A stretch of DNA of 15,083 bases from Acidaminobacter sp. (GTDB lineage Bacteria > Bacillota_A > Clostridia > Peptostreptococcales > Acidaminobacteraceae), in the NCBI GenBank assembly GCA_009881125.1, contig WXFH01000192.1, positions 1 to 15,083 on the forward strand. Direction: 5' to 3'. Positions 1-7,260 of this stretch are shown here, piece by piece (position 1 is the stretch's first letter; each line of letters starts with the position of its first letter). The position numbers and the translations under genes are program-made. The notes under the pieces are model-generated. The model was given only the letters and a program-made list of their open reading frames with translations. It did no database searches and was not told the origin of the DNA.

Positions 1-25
1 CAATGACATCTGAGGAGGAAAACCT

Positions 26-958
26 ATGCAAAAAATCAAACTTAAAAAAACGGATCTTGAGATCTCCAGGATTGGTCTGGGAACCAATGCTGTGGGTGGC
101 CACAATCTGTACAGCGCATTAGATGAAGAACAGGGAGGAGCCCTCGTCAGAGAAGCTCTTTCTCAGGGGATTACCTTTTTTGATACGGCAGATGCCTACG
201 GTCTGGGGCGCTCCGAAGAGCTGCTCGGTGAAGAACTGCGCGGAAAGCGGCAGGATGTCATCATTGCGACAAAAGGCGCTATTCAGAATGGTGCGGATGG
301 AAGTCGGAAGATCAACAATCGGCCGGAATATTTAAGAGCGGCGCTTGAAGCGAGCCTGAAACGTCTGTCGACTGATTATGTAGACTTGTATTACATTCAC
401 TATGTGGACCCTGAAGTGCCTTTGGCGGAGTCCGTAGGCGCACTGGAGCGGCTTCGAGAAGAAGGGAAAATCAGAGCGATAGGGCTGTCCAATGCAACAC
501 CGGAACAATTGAAAGAAGCCAATCAAAGCGGGGCACTCAGCGCTTACCAAGGTGCGTACAACTTGCTTCAGCGTGAGGCGGAGGCCGAACTCCTGCCTTA
601 TTGTGTCGAGGCGGGCATCGCTTTCATACCCTATGGTCCGCTGGCCTTTGGGATCCTTGGCGGCAAGTACAGCCTGGACTTCAAACTGTCCCCTGAAGAC
701 TGGAGAAATAAGGTAGCGCTTTTTAACGAGACTCAGTTTAAAGAGAATTTACACCGCGTTTCGAGGCTAAAGATGATTGCCGATGAAAAGAATACCATCC
801 TCCCCAACCTGGCACTAGCCTGGCTGCTGCATCAAAAGGGCGTCGACGCTGTGATTCCGGGCGGCAAGCGTCCGGAGCAAGTGGCTGAGAACGTCAAGGC
901 AGGCTTGGTTACACTGATTGATGAGGACCTGATCAAGATTCAAAATGCAGTGAAGTAG
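26..958 (+). CDS. Aldo/keto reductase (AKR11/IolS-YhdN-like)
   Basis: A 310-residue NAD(P)H-dependent oxidoreductase of the aldo/keto reductase superfamily, a cytosolic single-domain (beta/alpha)8 barrel that interconverts carbonyls and alcohols. The catalytic tetrad is visible: D53 and Y58 in FFDTADAYG, K83 in IIATKG, and H125 in YYIHYVDP. The C-terminal AVIPGGKRPEQVAENV segment is the usual pyridine-nucleotide phosphate-binding region. Length and motif order fit the bacterial AKR11-type enzymes (Bacillus IolS/YhdN relatives); the substrate cannot be read from sequence. A GAGGAGG ribosome binding site lies at about 12-18, with good spacing to the ATG. Its promoter is outside the window. A long hairpin separates it from the next gene, so I see no link to the catabolic operon downstream. 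Confidence 0.93.
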   Translation: MQKIKLKKTDLEISRIGLGTNAVGGHNLYSALDEEQGGALVREALSQGITFFDTADAYGLGRSEELLGEELRGKRQDVIIATKGAIQNGADGSRKINNRPEYLRAALEASLKRLSTDYVDLYYIHYVDPEVPLAESVGALERLREEGKIRAIGLSNATPEQLKEANQSGALSAYQGAYNLLQREAEAELLPYCVEAGIAFIPYGPLAFGILGGKYSLDFKLSPEDWRNKVALFNETQFKENLHRVSRLKMIADEKNTILPNLALAWLLHQKGVDAVIPGGKRPEQVAENVKAGLVTLIDEDLIKIQNAVK

Positions 959-986
959 GGCGTATATAGAAGTTTGTAAAACGAGG

Positions 987-1047
987 GAGGAAGAAACTGC
1001 AAAAGAGATAGGGTCTTAGTCTCTTTTTGCAATTTGTTTCCTTCCTC
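987..1047 (+). terminator. Long imperfect hairpin, possible terminator after the aldo/keto reductase
   Basis: The arms TGCAAAAGAGA (998-1008) and TCTCTTTTTGCA (1020-1031) pair with one bulged T around an 11-base loop. Outer arms GAGGAAGAAAC (987-997) and GTTTCCTTCCTC (1036-1047) extend the stem with an internal loop. An A-run and T-run sit inside the inner arms, as in A/T-flanked intrinsic terminators, but no clean U-tract follows the complete stem. It could equally be a processing or attenuation hairpin in front of the acetyltransferase gene. Confidence 0.45.
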
Positions 1048-1067
1048 TATTTGAATGGAGGAGATTT

Positions 1068-1559
1068 ATGAATTTTGTAATAGATTCAATGAAACCTGAG
1101 GATTGGCCGCAGATTTCTGAGATTTATCTGGAGGGCATAGAGACCGGTATTGCGACCTTCGCTTCGCAAGTACCTACATGGGAGGAGTGGGATTCAGATC
1201 ACACTGAAATATGTCGTCTGGTGGCCAGGCACGGAGACAGTATTTTGGGCTGGACAGCGCTGAGTCAAACCTCACGGAGGCACAGTTACGCGGGTGTGGC
1301 TGAGCTCAGTATTTATGTTGCTTCGAAAAGCAAAGGACTTGGAGTCGGAACAGCCCTTCTGACAGCCTTAATCGAAGCATCAGAACAGGCTGGTTATTGG
1401 ACCCTCTGGGCGGGCATTTTAAGTGATAATGCGGCGAGTCGCGGGCTTCATAAAAAATGCGGTTTTCGTGAAGTCGGCGTTCGAGAGCGCCTGGGCAGAA
1501 TGGATGACGGCACCTGGCATGACGTGGTGCTGATGGAGCGGAGAAGTGGTCGTTTTTAG
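1068..1559 (+). CDS. GNAT N-acetyltransferase, phosphinothricin acetyltransferase-like
   Basis: A 163-residue GNAT-fold enzyme that would transfer acetyl from acetyl-CoA to a primary amine. It resembles the phosphinothricin/methionine-sulfoximine acetyltransferase group (Pat/Bar/YncA). Evidence: an N-terminal IETGIATF segment followed by PTWEEWD, the acetyl-CoA pyrophosphate loop SKGLGVGTALL (88-98), NAASRGLHKKCGF (121-133) and the C-terminal DDGTWHDVVLMER (146-158), all typical of this group. The length is normal. A GGAGGAG ribosome binding site at 1057-1063 supports the ATG. Known family members detoxify glutamate analogues or acetylate free methionine derivatives; the actual substrate is not determinable. 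No operon partner is evident: the next gene starts over 100 bases downstream. Confidence 0.9.
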   Translation: MNFVIDSMKPEDWPQISEIYLEGIETGIATFASQVPTWEEWDSDHTEICRLVARHGDSILGWTALSQTSRRHSYAGVAELSIYVASKSKGLGVGTALLTALIEASEQAGYWTLWAGILSDNAASRGLHKKCGFREVGVRERLGRMDDGTWHDVVLMERRSGRF

Positions 1560-1586
1560 ATATGATCATTAAGTAAATGAGTTTTT

Positions 1587-1648
1587 TAAAGGGTTTTTAC
1601 AGATGAAAACAGAAACTTTCCAAAGAGTTAATTTCTCAATACCCTTTA
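1587..1648. repeat. Spaced inverted repeat upstream of the regulator gene
   Basis: TAAAGGGT at 1587-1594 is matched by its exact reverse complement ACCCTTTA at 1641-1648, in the 107-base gap before the regulator. Eight-base arms separated by 46 bases in A/T-rich DNA could arise by chance. Otherwise they could be an operator pair or a long-looped RNA stem that brings the regulator's ribosome binding site close to a hairpin. I see no convincing -35/-10 promoter here. Confidence 0.25.
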
Positions 1649-1666
1649 GGTAAGAGGTGTTATGCC

Positions 1667-3511
1667 ATGAGACCCAAGATGACGCTCATAGCGCCAAATG
1701 AAGATATCTATGAAGTTGGCGTGCAAGTTGTAAAAGAAGAAGGCTTCAACTGCGATGTCATAATTGGAAACCTGGCGTTGGGGGCTCAGCTCGCTAAGGC
1801 TTCTGCAGACGAGGGTTCAGAAGTGTTGATCAGTCGCGGGGGCACTTATTTGGACATATGCCAAATGGTAGATCCTGTCCCTTGTGTGCCTATCAACGTT
1901 TCAACTATTGATTTGTTCAATGCCATTCAGCTTGCAGCAAAAGAAGACCATAGAATAGGCGTCGTAGGTTATTCTAATACGATTTATGATGCCGCTTCCC
2001 TGGGTGCCAGTCTGGACTACGAAATCGTAGAAATATTAGTAGAAAATCCCGAGCAGCTCTATCAGCAATTAAAGGATTTGTCCCAAAGTGGCCTGAAAGT
2101 TATTGTTGGAGATACCATTTCTGTAAAGGTCGCTTTGGAATTGGGTCTTCATGGTATTTTGATTTCTTCCGGCAAACGGGCGGTTTATGAAGCACTGGTT
2201 CGAGCTGAGGACATTGCACTTGTGAGAAAAAAGGACGCTTTAAGCAAGGCCAGAATTGAGACCATAGTGAATTCTGTTGAAGAGGGGATCATCGCTACAG
2301 ATCAAGAAGGCAGAATTACCCACTGCAACCAAGTGGCAATGGAATTTTTTGGCGTGACAGGAGGGACCATGGTAGGCCGAGCTTTGCATGATTGGCTTCC
2401 CGACTATAATGGATCAGAGGAAATTTTATCCCTTTTGGGCAGTCAATATCTTGTTACCACACGGCAATTGGGCTTTGACGGCAGTCTTGAGGATGGCTAT
2501 GTCATTGTTTTAAAGGCACTCCGCGCCATTCAGGAAGCAGAGACCCTGGTCAGAAAAAAACTGCATAGTCAAGGACTGATCGCAAAGCATACTATTGATG
2601 ATATTGTCGGAATAAGTCATGCAGTCAAATCTGTTAAACAGCAACTCCTGAAAATCAGTGAAACCGGTGCGACTGTATTGATCATTGGTCGTACAGGCGT
2701 TGGGAAAGAAATGATCGCTCAAAGCATCCATAACCTGAGTGGTCGAAGAGAGAGACCTTTTGTAGCTGTCAATTGTGCAGCGTTCTCTGAAAATCTATTG
2801 GAAAGCGAGCTGTTTGGATACGTTGAGGGCAGTTTTACGGACGCAAGAAAAAGCGGTAAACAAGGACTGTTTGAGCTGGCGCACAGAGGTACAATTTTTC
2901 TGGATGAAATAAGCGAAATGAGTTTGTCCGTTCAGGCTAAAGTTCTAAGAGTCATGCAAGAGAGAGAAGTAATGAGACTGGGTGATGACCGGATCATTCC
3001 GGTAGATATAAGAATCCTTGCAGCGACAAACTTCGACTTATGGACTGCCGTTCAACAAAAAAAATTCAGAGAAGACCTTTTTTATAGAGTCAACGTTATA
3101 AGTCTTGAAATTCCGACTTTAGTTGATCGCAAGGAGGATATTCAGATTCTGGCTGCTTATTACTTAAACACCCATGCGCCGCTAATAAAAGTGGAGCCCT
3201 TCTGTTTTGAGAATTTAAAACTTTATGATTGGCCGGGCAATGTCAGACAGCTTTTCAATTTTATGCAGCAGATGATTATCTTCAGTGAAGGGAATCTAAT
3301 TCGTAAAGCTTCTGTGGATCAGCACATTGAGAAGCTGATCAAAACTCAATCCTTAAATCATAGCACCTTCCAGCCCAAGTCAAGGCTGACAGATGAGATG
3401 ATTCTGGAAACCCTTGCAGAATGCGGTGGAAATCAAATGATGGCAGCGAACCTGCTTGGGGTGGATCGAACGACACTTTGGAGACGGCTCAAAAAAATGA
3501 GTGCAGATTGA
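1667..3511 (+). CDS. Sigma-54-dependent activator with PrpR_N sensor domain
   Basis: A 614-residue transcription activator. Domains in order: PrpR_N ligand-sensing domain (about 1-190; NLALGAQLAKA and ISRGGTY are typical), a PAS-like segment (about 193-285, with EEGIIATDQEGRI), the sigma-54 AAA+ module (about 310-540) and a Fis-type helix-turn-helix (about 575-612, GGNQMMAANLLGVDRTTLWR). Walker A is GRTGVGKE (341-348) and Walker B is FLDE (411-414); an arginine-finger region FREDLFYRVN lies at 467-476. The sigma-54-contact loop, canonically GAFTGA, reads GSFTDA (388-393). The family opens sigma-54 promoters using ATP; PrpR_N domains sense small acids or intermediates. Its partner is very likely the -24/-12 promoter at 3704-3720. 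The start follows AAGAGGTG at about 1652-1659; an overlapping ATG at 1662 is in another frame. Confidence 0.93.
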   Translation: MRPKMTLIAPNEDIYEVGVQVVKEEGFNCDVIIGNLALGAQLAKASADEGSEVLISRGGTYLDICQMVDPVPCVPINVSTIDLFNAIQLAAKEDHRIGVVGYSNTIYDAASLGASLDYEIVEILVENPEQLYQQLKDLSQSGLKVIVGDTISVKVALELGLHGILISSGKRAVYEALVRAEDIALVRKKDALSKARIETIVNSVEEGIIATDQEGRITHCNQVAMEFFGVTGGTMVGRALHDWLPDYNGSEEILSLLGSQYLVTTRQLGFDGSLEDGYVIVLKALRAIQEAETLVRKKLHSQGLIAKHTIDDIVGISHAVKSVKQQLLKISETGATVLIIGRTGVGKEMIAQSIHNLSGRRERPFVAVNCAAFSENLLESELFGYVEGSFTDARKSGKQGLFELAHRGTIFLDEISEMSLSVQAKVLRVMQEREVMRLGDDRIIPVDIRILAATNFDLWTAVQQKKFREDLFYRVNVISLEIPTLVDRKEDIQILAAYYLNTHAPLIKVEPFCFENLKLYDWPGNVRQLFNFMQQMIIFSEGNLIRKASVDQHIEKLIKTQSLNHSTFQPKSRLTDEMILETLAECGGNQMMAANLLGVDRTTLWRRLKKMSAD

Positions 3512-3530
3512 AATAGATTGTAAATATTGT

Positions 3531-3540
3531 GTTTATAAAC
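3531..3540. repeat. 10-bp perfect palindrome GTTTATAAAC
   Basis: A perfect 10-base palindrome 20 bases after the regulator's stop codon, in very A/T-rich DNA. It is unlike the GCAACGTTGC palindromes further down and may be a chance product of composition; a protein-binding role is only a possibility. Confidence 0.2.
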
Positions 3541-3587
3541 TTGTAAGCATAAAAAAGATGAATGCGCATTTTATTAATTACTTTATG

Positions 3588-3613
3588 TTGCAACGTTGCA
3601 AAAGCAACGTTGC
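3588..3613. promoter_or_regulatory. Tandem palindromic activator sites (putative UAS for the PrpR_N regulator)
   Basis: TTGCAACGTTGCAA at 3588-3601 is a perfect 14-base palindrome. GCAACGTTGC at 3604-3613 repeats its 10-base core, also perfectly palindromic. The core centres are 14 bases apart, and lie about 137 and 122 bases upstream of the predicted transcription start, inside the usual range for enhancer sites of sigma-54 activators with Fis-type HTH domains. A weaker dyad GCAA-N12-TTGC follows at 3625-3644. The regulator is encoded immediately upstream, so autologous binding is the simplest inference. Binding itself is not demonstrated. Confidence 0.65.
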
Positions 3614-3619
3614 ATTTTT
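3589..3619 (+). terminator. Terminator-like hairpin overlapping the activator sites
   Basis: TGCAACGTTGC (3589-3599), an AAAA loop and GCAACGTTGCA (3604-3614) form a perfect 11-bp stem followed by TTTTT (3615-3619). This is the architecture of an intrinsic terminator, placed about 80 bases after the regulator's stop codon. The same bases form two self-palindromes that look like DNA operator sites, so the element may serve both purposes. Confidence 0.6.
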
Positions 3620-3703
3620 AGTGTGCAACAATTCTGAATATTGCGAAAAAATTAACTTATCCAAATAGCAATGGCTAGACGGAATAAATTACAAAATTGG
3701 ATT

Positions 3704-3720
3704 TTGGCATGCTCCTTGCT
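3704..3720 (+). promoter_or_regulatory. Sigma-54 (-24/-12) promoter of the catabolic operon
   Basis: TTGGCATGCTCCTTGCT matches the sigma-54 consensus TTGGCAY-N5-TTGCW. The invariant GG is at 3706-3707 and GC at 3718-3719, with the required spacing. Transcription should start near 3731, leaving a leader of about 36 bases before the kinase start codon. The adjacent sigma-54 activator gene and the upstream palindromes support the call. Confidence 0.88.
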
Positions 3721-3766
3721 TTAATTAGAATCAACACAGACTATCCCTGAAGGAGGGATTGCAGAT

Positions 3767-5053
3767 ATGAGCATCGCCATTATAGGAGATGACCTGAGCG
3801 GGTCAAATGACACAGCGGTCTATTTTAGCAAATATGGATTTTCAAGCTGTGTTATAAACTATCCGGAAGGGTTTCTGTTAGAGTCAGGGTTCTGCGAGGT
3901 GCTGGCCATTTCCACCAATACCCGGGATTCAAACCCGCATGAAGCCTCTGAAGTCGCGAGAGAGGTGTCTAAATATCTAATCCGGCACGGCATCGACAAC
4001 ATTTACAAAAAAATAGATTCCACCTTTCGCGGAAACATTGGGGCTGAAGTTGAGGCAGTTATGGACGTCATGCAAATCCCTCTGGCTTTGATATGCCCTA
4101 CATTTCCAAATCTAAAACGCACCGTCAGCGGAGGGAGCCTGTATATTGAAGGGACATTGCTTGAAGAGACACCTTTTGCTCAAGATCCGGGATGTCCGGT
4201 CATCGACTCCTATCTGCCTGATCTTTTAAGCAAACAAACCTCACTCAGGGTTGAAAGGCTCAGTCTAAATACTGTGCGACAAGGCATACAGGCGGTGACT
4301 GCAGCTTTGACGGAATTCGGACAGCTTGGCAATTGCATGGTGGTTGCAGATGCAGTCACAAACGAAGATCTGGAAACTCTGGTTTCAATTAACCGTGATC
4401 AACTGCCGCCCATTCTCTTTTGTGGTTCAGCCGGGATGTCAAGTGTGATGCTTTCGAGCAGCAAGGTTTTTACCAAGCCCAAAGCACCTCCGGTCTTAAT
4501 CATTGTAGGGAGCGTTCACCCTCACAACCGCATAATGATGGATGCGGCCATTAAAGCACATGTCGCCGGCGAAGTTTTTATTGATCCGGATCGTATGAAT
4601 GACAAGGAGGAACGCACTGTGATCCGCGATCATGTAGAACGGCTGCTGCGTGAAGGTAAAAATATTATTTTACATACTTACCAGTGTGCGGATGACCGCA
4701 GGGCGAGCCGTGAACGCATAAAACAAAACCTGAATGAGGAAACGGATATTCCGGCGAGGATCAGTAGAAGTCTCCAGGATTTCGCGGCTTTATTGTTAAG
4801 GGAGCATCTGTTCTCAGGAATCATAGTTACCGGTGGCTCTACAGCACTTCATGTGCTGAGAGGGATAGAAGGCGCCGGAGTTAAGATGGTTGAGGAAATG
4901 GAGGTGGGACTCCCCTATGGAACAGTTATTGGAGGACCGTTGAACGGACTGGGGATCATAACAAAAGCCGGGGGGTTTGGCACTGAATGTGCATTCATTG
5001 ATGGCATTGCCTATCTTAAAAACAAGTATCTGAAAGATCGAGGTGGCCTATGA
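3767..5053 (+). CDS. dtnK: Four-carbon acid sugar kinase (DtnK-like; DUF1537 family)
   Basis: A 428-residue cytosolic kinase of the four-carbon acid sugar kinase family (former DUF1537): N-terminal sugar-acid-binding domain (about 3-230) and C-terminal nucleotide-binding domain (about 245-415). Motifs: IIGDDLSGSNDTAVYF near the N-terminus, YKKIDSTFRGNIG, CGSAGMS, a VGSVHPHN start of the second domain, VTGGSTALHVLRGI, and GLPYGTVIGGPLNGLGIITKAGGFG near the C-terminus. The SGSNDT form of the first motif resembles D-threonate kinases (DtnK), whereas OtnK-type 3-oxo-tetronate kinases usually have TGATD. Expected reaction: ATP-dependent 4-phosphorylation of D-threonate or a related tetronate. A 4-bp ATGA overlap couples it to the PdxA2-like gene, the established partner. 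The ribosome binding site AAGGAGGG is at 3750-3757. The family is certain; the exact stereoisomer is not. Confidence 0.9.
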   Translation: MSIAIIGDDLSGSNDTAVYFSKYGFSSCVINYPEGFLLESGFCEVLAISTNTRDSNPHEASEVAREVSKYLIRHGIDNIYKKIDSTFRGNIGAEVEAVMDVMQIPLALICPTFPNLKRTVSGGSLYIEGTLLEETPFAQDPGCPVIDSYLPDLLSKQTSLRVERLSLNTVRQGIQAVTAALTEFGQLGNCMVVADAVTNEDLETLVSINRDQLPPILFCGSAGMSSVMLSSSKVFTKPKAPPVLIIVGSVHPHNRIMMDAAIKAHVAGEVFIDPDRMNDKEERTVIRDHVERLLREGKNIILHTYQCADDRRASRERIKQNLNEETDIPARISRSLQDFAALLLREHLFSGIIVTGGSTALHVLRGIEGAGVKMVEEMEVGLPYGTVIGGPLNGLGIITKAGGFGTECAFIDGIAYLKNKYLKDRGGL

Positions 5054-6075
5054 AGATCAGACCAATACTAGCACTGACCATGGGTGACCCGTGTGGCGTC
5101 GGCGCTGAAATAGCGGTAAAAGCGCTGGCAAACAGAGAATTTTATGAACATGCTCAGCCATTCATCATTGGAGATCTGTCACGCATTGAGTACTGTTTGA
5201 AATTCGTCTCTGCTCCGCTTCAGTTAAATCAGATTAAGTCACCGGATCAAGGTAAATATGAGTTTGGCACTATTGATGTTCTTCACTTGGAAATTGAAGG
5301 TGTTCAAGGACTGGGATATGGAAAAGTCGAAGCCGTTGCCGGTGAGGCCGCAGTCGCCTATGTATTAAAAGCAATAGAATTGGCAAAAGCACGTGACGTC
5401 GACGCTGTGGTCACCGGTCCGCTCAATAAAGAAGCCATCCACCTGGCGGGTCACCATTTTCCGGGACATACTGAAATTTTCGCTCAGATGACGGACACTG
5501 AGGATTATGCCATGATGTTGTTCGCAGATGGGTTTCATACAATTCATGTCAGTACCCATTGTTCGCTGAGGCAAGCCTGCGACAGAGCAACGAAAGACAG
5601 GGTTGGAACTGTCATTAAACTGGCGAGGGAGGTGATCGCTCTAAGTGGTTTGAACAACAGAAAAATTGCCGTCGCTGGATTAAATCCTCACAGCGGAGAA
5701 AACGGTGCTTTTGGTTCGGAAGAAATCACCGACATCATACCGGCCATTGAAGAAGCCAAGACCAAATACTCGGATGTCACCATAGTAGGACCGGTGCCGC
5801 CGGACAGTCTCTTTATAAGAGCAAAGGCCGGCGAATATCAGGTTATGGTGGTCATGTATCACGATCAGGGACATATTCCAATGAAAATTGTGAATTTCGA
5901 TGAGGGTGTCAACGTCACACTTGGACTCCCAATTATTCGCACCTCTGTTGATCACGGGACTGCTTTTGGCAGAGCCGGTCAGGGGAGGGCATCCGCCAAC
6001 AGTATGGAAGCTGCCATGCGACTTGCAATAACCATGGCGAAAAACCGATTTTACAGTTCCGGGGGTGATCAGTAA
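5050..6075 (+). CDS. pdxA2: PdxA2-like 4-phospho-threonate/erythronate dehydrogenase
   Basis: A 341-residue member of the PdxA family of metal-dependent, NAD-linked oxidative decarboxylases. Visible: TMGDPCGVGAEI (10-21), VTGPLNKEAI (121-130), FPGHTEIFA (137-145), AGLNPHSGENGAFG (209-222), MYHDQGHIP (269-277) and a SVDHGTAFGRAGQG phosphate/nucleotide region (299-312). Likely metal ligands H170, H214 and H271 correspond to the three histidines of vitamin B6 biosynthetic PdxA. The translational overlap with a tetronate kinase argues for the catabolic PdxA2 role: oxidation and decarboxylation of D-threonate (or erythronate) 4-phosphate to dihydroxyacetone phosphate and CO2. Moonlighting in pyridoxine synthesis is possible but not indicated, since no other pdx gene is nearby. 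Confidence 0.9.
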   Translation: MKIRPILALTMGDPCGVGAEIAVKALANREFYEHAQPFIIGDLSRIEYCLKFVSAPLQLNQIKSPDQGKYEFGTIDVLHLEIEGVQGLGYGKVEAVAGEAAVAYVLKAIELAKARDVDAVVTGPLNKEAIHLAGHHFPGHTEIFAQMTDTEDYAMMLFADGFHTIHVSTHCSLRQACDRATKDRVGTVIKLAREVIALSGLNNRKIAVAGLNPHSGENGAFGSEEITDIIPAIEEAKTKYSDVTIVGPVPPDSLFIRAKAGEYQVMVVMYHDQGHIPMKIVNFDEGVNVTLGLPIIRTSVDHGTAFGRAGQGRASANSMEAAMRLAITMAKNRFYSSGGDQ

Positions 6076-6128
6076 TCCTTAGCACTTCGTGAATTGTCCA
6101 GATTTAAACTTAAAAGGAGGAAATGTAG

Positions 6129-7163
6129 ATGAAATTCAAACAAATCCTGATGTTAATGCTGGCCGTAGTGTTGATTTTCTCACTGGCAGCCTGTTCACCT
6201 GAGCCTGCCGCTCCTGCAGCGCCTGCTGAAACTCCGGCAGAGACACCTGCAGCGACTGAGACCAAATATCCTGAAAAACCGATCACTGTCCTTCAAGGCT
6301 TCAAAGCCGGCGGCGGAAGTGACGCATTGGCACAGTTGACACAGCCTTTCCTTACAGAGATTCTCGGACAGACCTTTGTGAATCAATACATTCCTGGCGC
6401 TACCGGTGCCATTGCCTGGACGCAGTTGGCCAAACAGACGGATGCAGACGGCTACACGATCAGCATTACGAACACACCTATGCTTCAAACCAACTACATC
6501 ATGAATTCAGACATTACTTACAACATCACTGAATTGACGCCTATTGCCAACGTTGTAACAGACCCAGGCATCATTGTCGTTGGCAAGGACAGCAAATATA
6601 AAACTGCAGAGGAACTCATTGCCGCTGCTAATGAAAATCCTGACACAGTGACCGTAGGCAACTCAGGAGTCGGCGGAGATGACTTCTTTACCGTTCTCAT
6701 GTTCCAAAAAATGTCCGGCATCCGATTCAATATGATTCCTTTTGAAGGTGACGGTCCGTCCTGGCAGGCTGCAGCGGGCGGCAAAATTGACGCTTCCTTC
6801 AACAATCTTGGTATTACTTTCCCTCAAATAGAGGCTGGAACTTTGATTCCGCTTGCGATCTTTGCAGAAGAGCGCGACCCATCCATTCCGGATGTTCCAA
6901 CGCTTAAAGAACTTGGCTATGACGTAGTCAACGGTTCATCACGTGGCTACAGCGCACCTGCCGGCATTCCTGAAGAAGTCAGACTTAAACTGATTGCAGC
7001 TTTTGAAGAAATGGCGAAAGATCCTGCGTTCCTTCAGGCAGCAGCAGACCGCGCACTTCCTGTGGATATTAAGGTTGGCGATGATTACATGACCTACCTC
7101 GAAGAACAAGAAGCGATCTTTACCGAAATTTGGGAAGAAGTAAAAGGCGAATACGTTCAGTAA
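6129..7163 (+). CDS. tctC: Tripartite tricarboxylate transporter substrate-binding lipoprotein (TctC/Bug)
   Basis: A 344-residue extracytoplasmic solute receptor. The signal sequence has a hydrophobic core (about 6-20) and lipobox LAAC, giving a lipid-anchored mature N-terminus at C22. A 25-residue Pro/Ala/Thr/Glu-rich tether follows, then the TctC/Bug domain beginning KYPEKPITVLQGFKAGGG. The GGGSD turn and the NSGVGGDDFF segment are where this family holds the carboxylate ligand. Known family ligands are organic acids such as citrate, tartrate and aromatic acids. Sitting after kinase and PdxA2 genes, this receptor probably delivers a sugar acid or hydroxy acid. A strong AAAAGGAGG ribosome binding site (6112-6120) and a large downstream hairpin suit high expression of the receptor relative to the membrane subunits. 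Confidence 0.92.
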   Translation: MKFKQILMLMLAVVLIFSLAACSPEPAAPAAPAETPAETPAATETKYPEKPITVLQGFKAGGGSDALAQLTQPFLTEILGQTFVNQYIPGATGAIAWTQLAKQTDADGYTISITNTPMLQTNYIMNSDITYNITELTPIANVVTDPGIIVVGKDSKYKTAEELIAAANENPDTVTVGNSGVGGDDFFTVLMFQKMSGIRFNMIPFEGDGPSWQAAAGGKIDASFNNLGITFPQIEAGTLIPLAIFAEERDPSIPDVPTLKELGYDVVNGSSRGYSAPAGIPEEVRLKLIAAFEEMAKDPAFLQAAADRALPVDIKVGDDYMTYLEEQEAIFTEIWEEVKGEYVQ

Positions 7164-7173
7164 TTCATACCTT

Positions 7174-7218
7174 TTGCTGCAGCCGGGGCTGGTCTGACAT
7201 CAGTCCCGACTGCAGCAA
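7174..7218 (+). promoter_or_regulatory. Strong intercistronic hairpin between receptor and TctB genes
   Basis: The 5' arm (7174-7191) pairs with the 3' arm (7201-7218): a 9-bp perfect outer stem TTGCTGCAG/CTGCAGCAA, one C-A mismatch, and an 8-bp inner stem with one G-U pair, around a 9-base loop. No U-tract follows. Such structures after solute-receptor genes commonly protect the upstream mRNA from 3' exonucleases and lower downstream expression; that role is inferred here. Confidence 0.7.
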
Positions 7219-7246
7219 TTATCAAATGGATCGCTGAGACGTTTCA

Positions 7247-7251
7247 GGGGG
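7247..7251 (+). promoter_or_regulatory. Ribosome binding site deciding the TctB start
   Basis: GGGGG at 7247-7251 lies nine bases before the ATG at 7261 but abuts a TTG at 7252, so the ATG is preferred as the tctB start. Confidence 0.7.
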
Positions 7252-7260
7252 TTGAAACTG

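Noticed and set aside
3511..3766. Small ORF or second sigma-70 promoter in the regulator-kinase gap
   Set aside because: No ORF with a ribosome binding site, and no -35/-10 pair good enough to report; the sigma-54 site explains the region.
5050..6075. Vitamin B6 biosynthetic PdxA
   Set aside because: It overlaps a tetronate kinase gene and is followed by a transporter; this is the catabolic PdxA2 setting.
7174..7218. Riboswitch or complete intrinsic terminator
   Set aside because: A single simple stem with no U-tract and no aptamer-like multi-helix core.
7252..7260. TTG start for TctB
   Set aside because: It directly abuts the GGGGG ribosome binding site, leaving no spacer; the ATG at 7261 has normal spacing.
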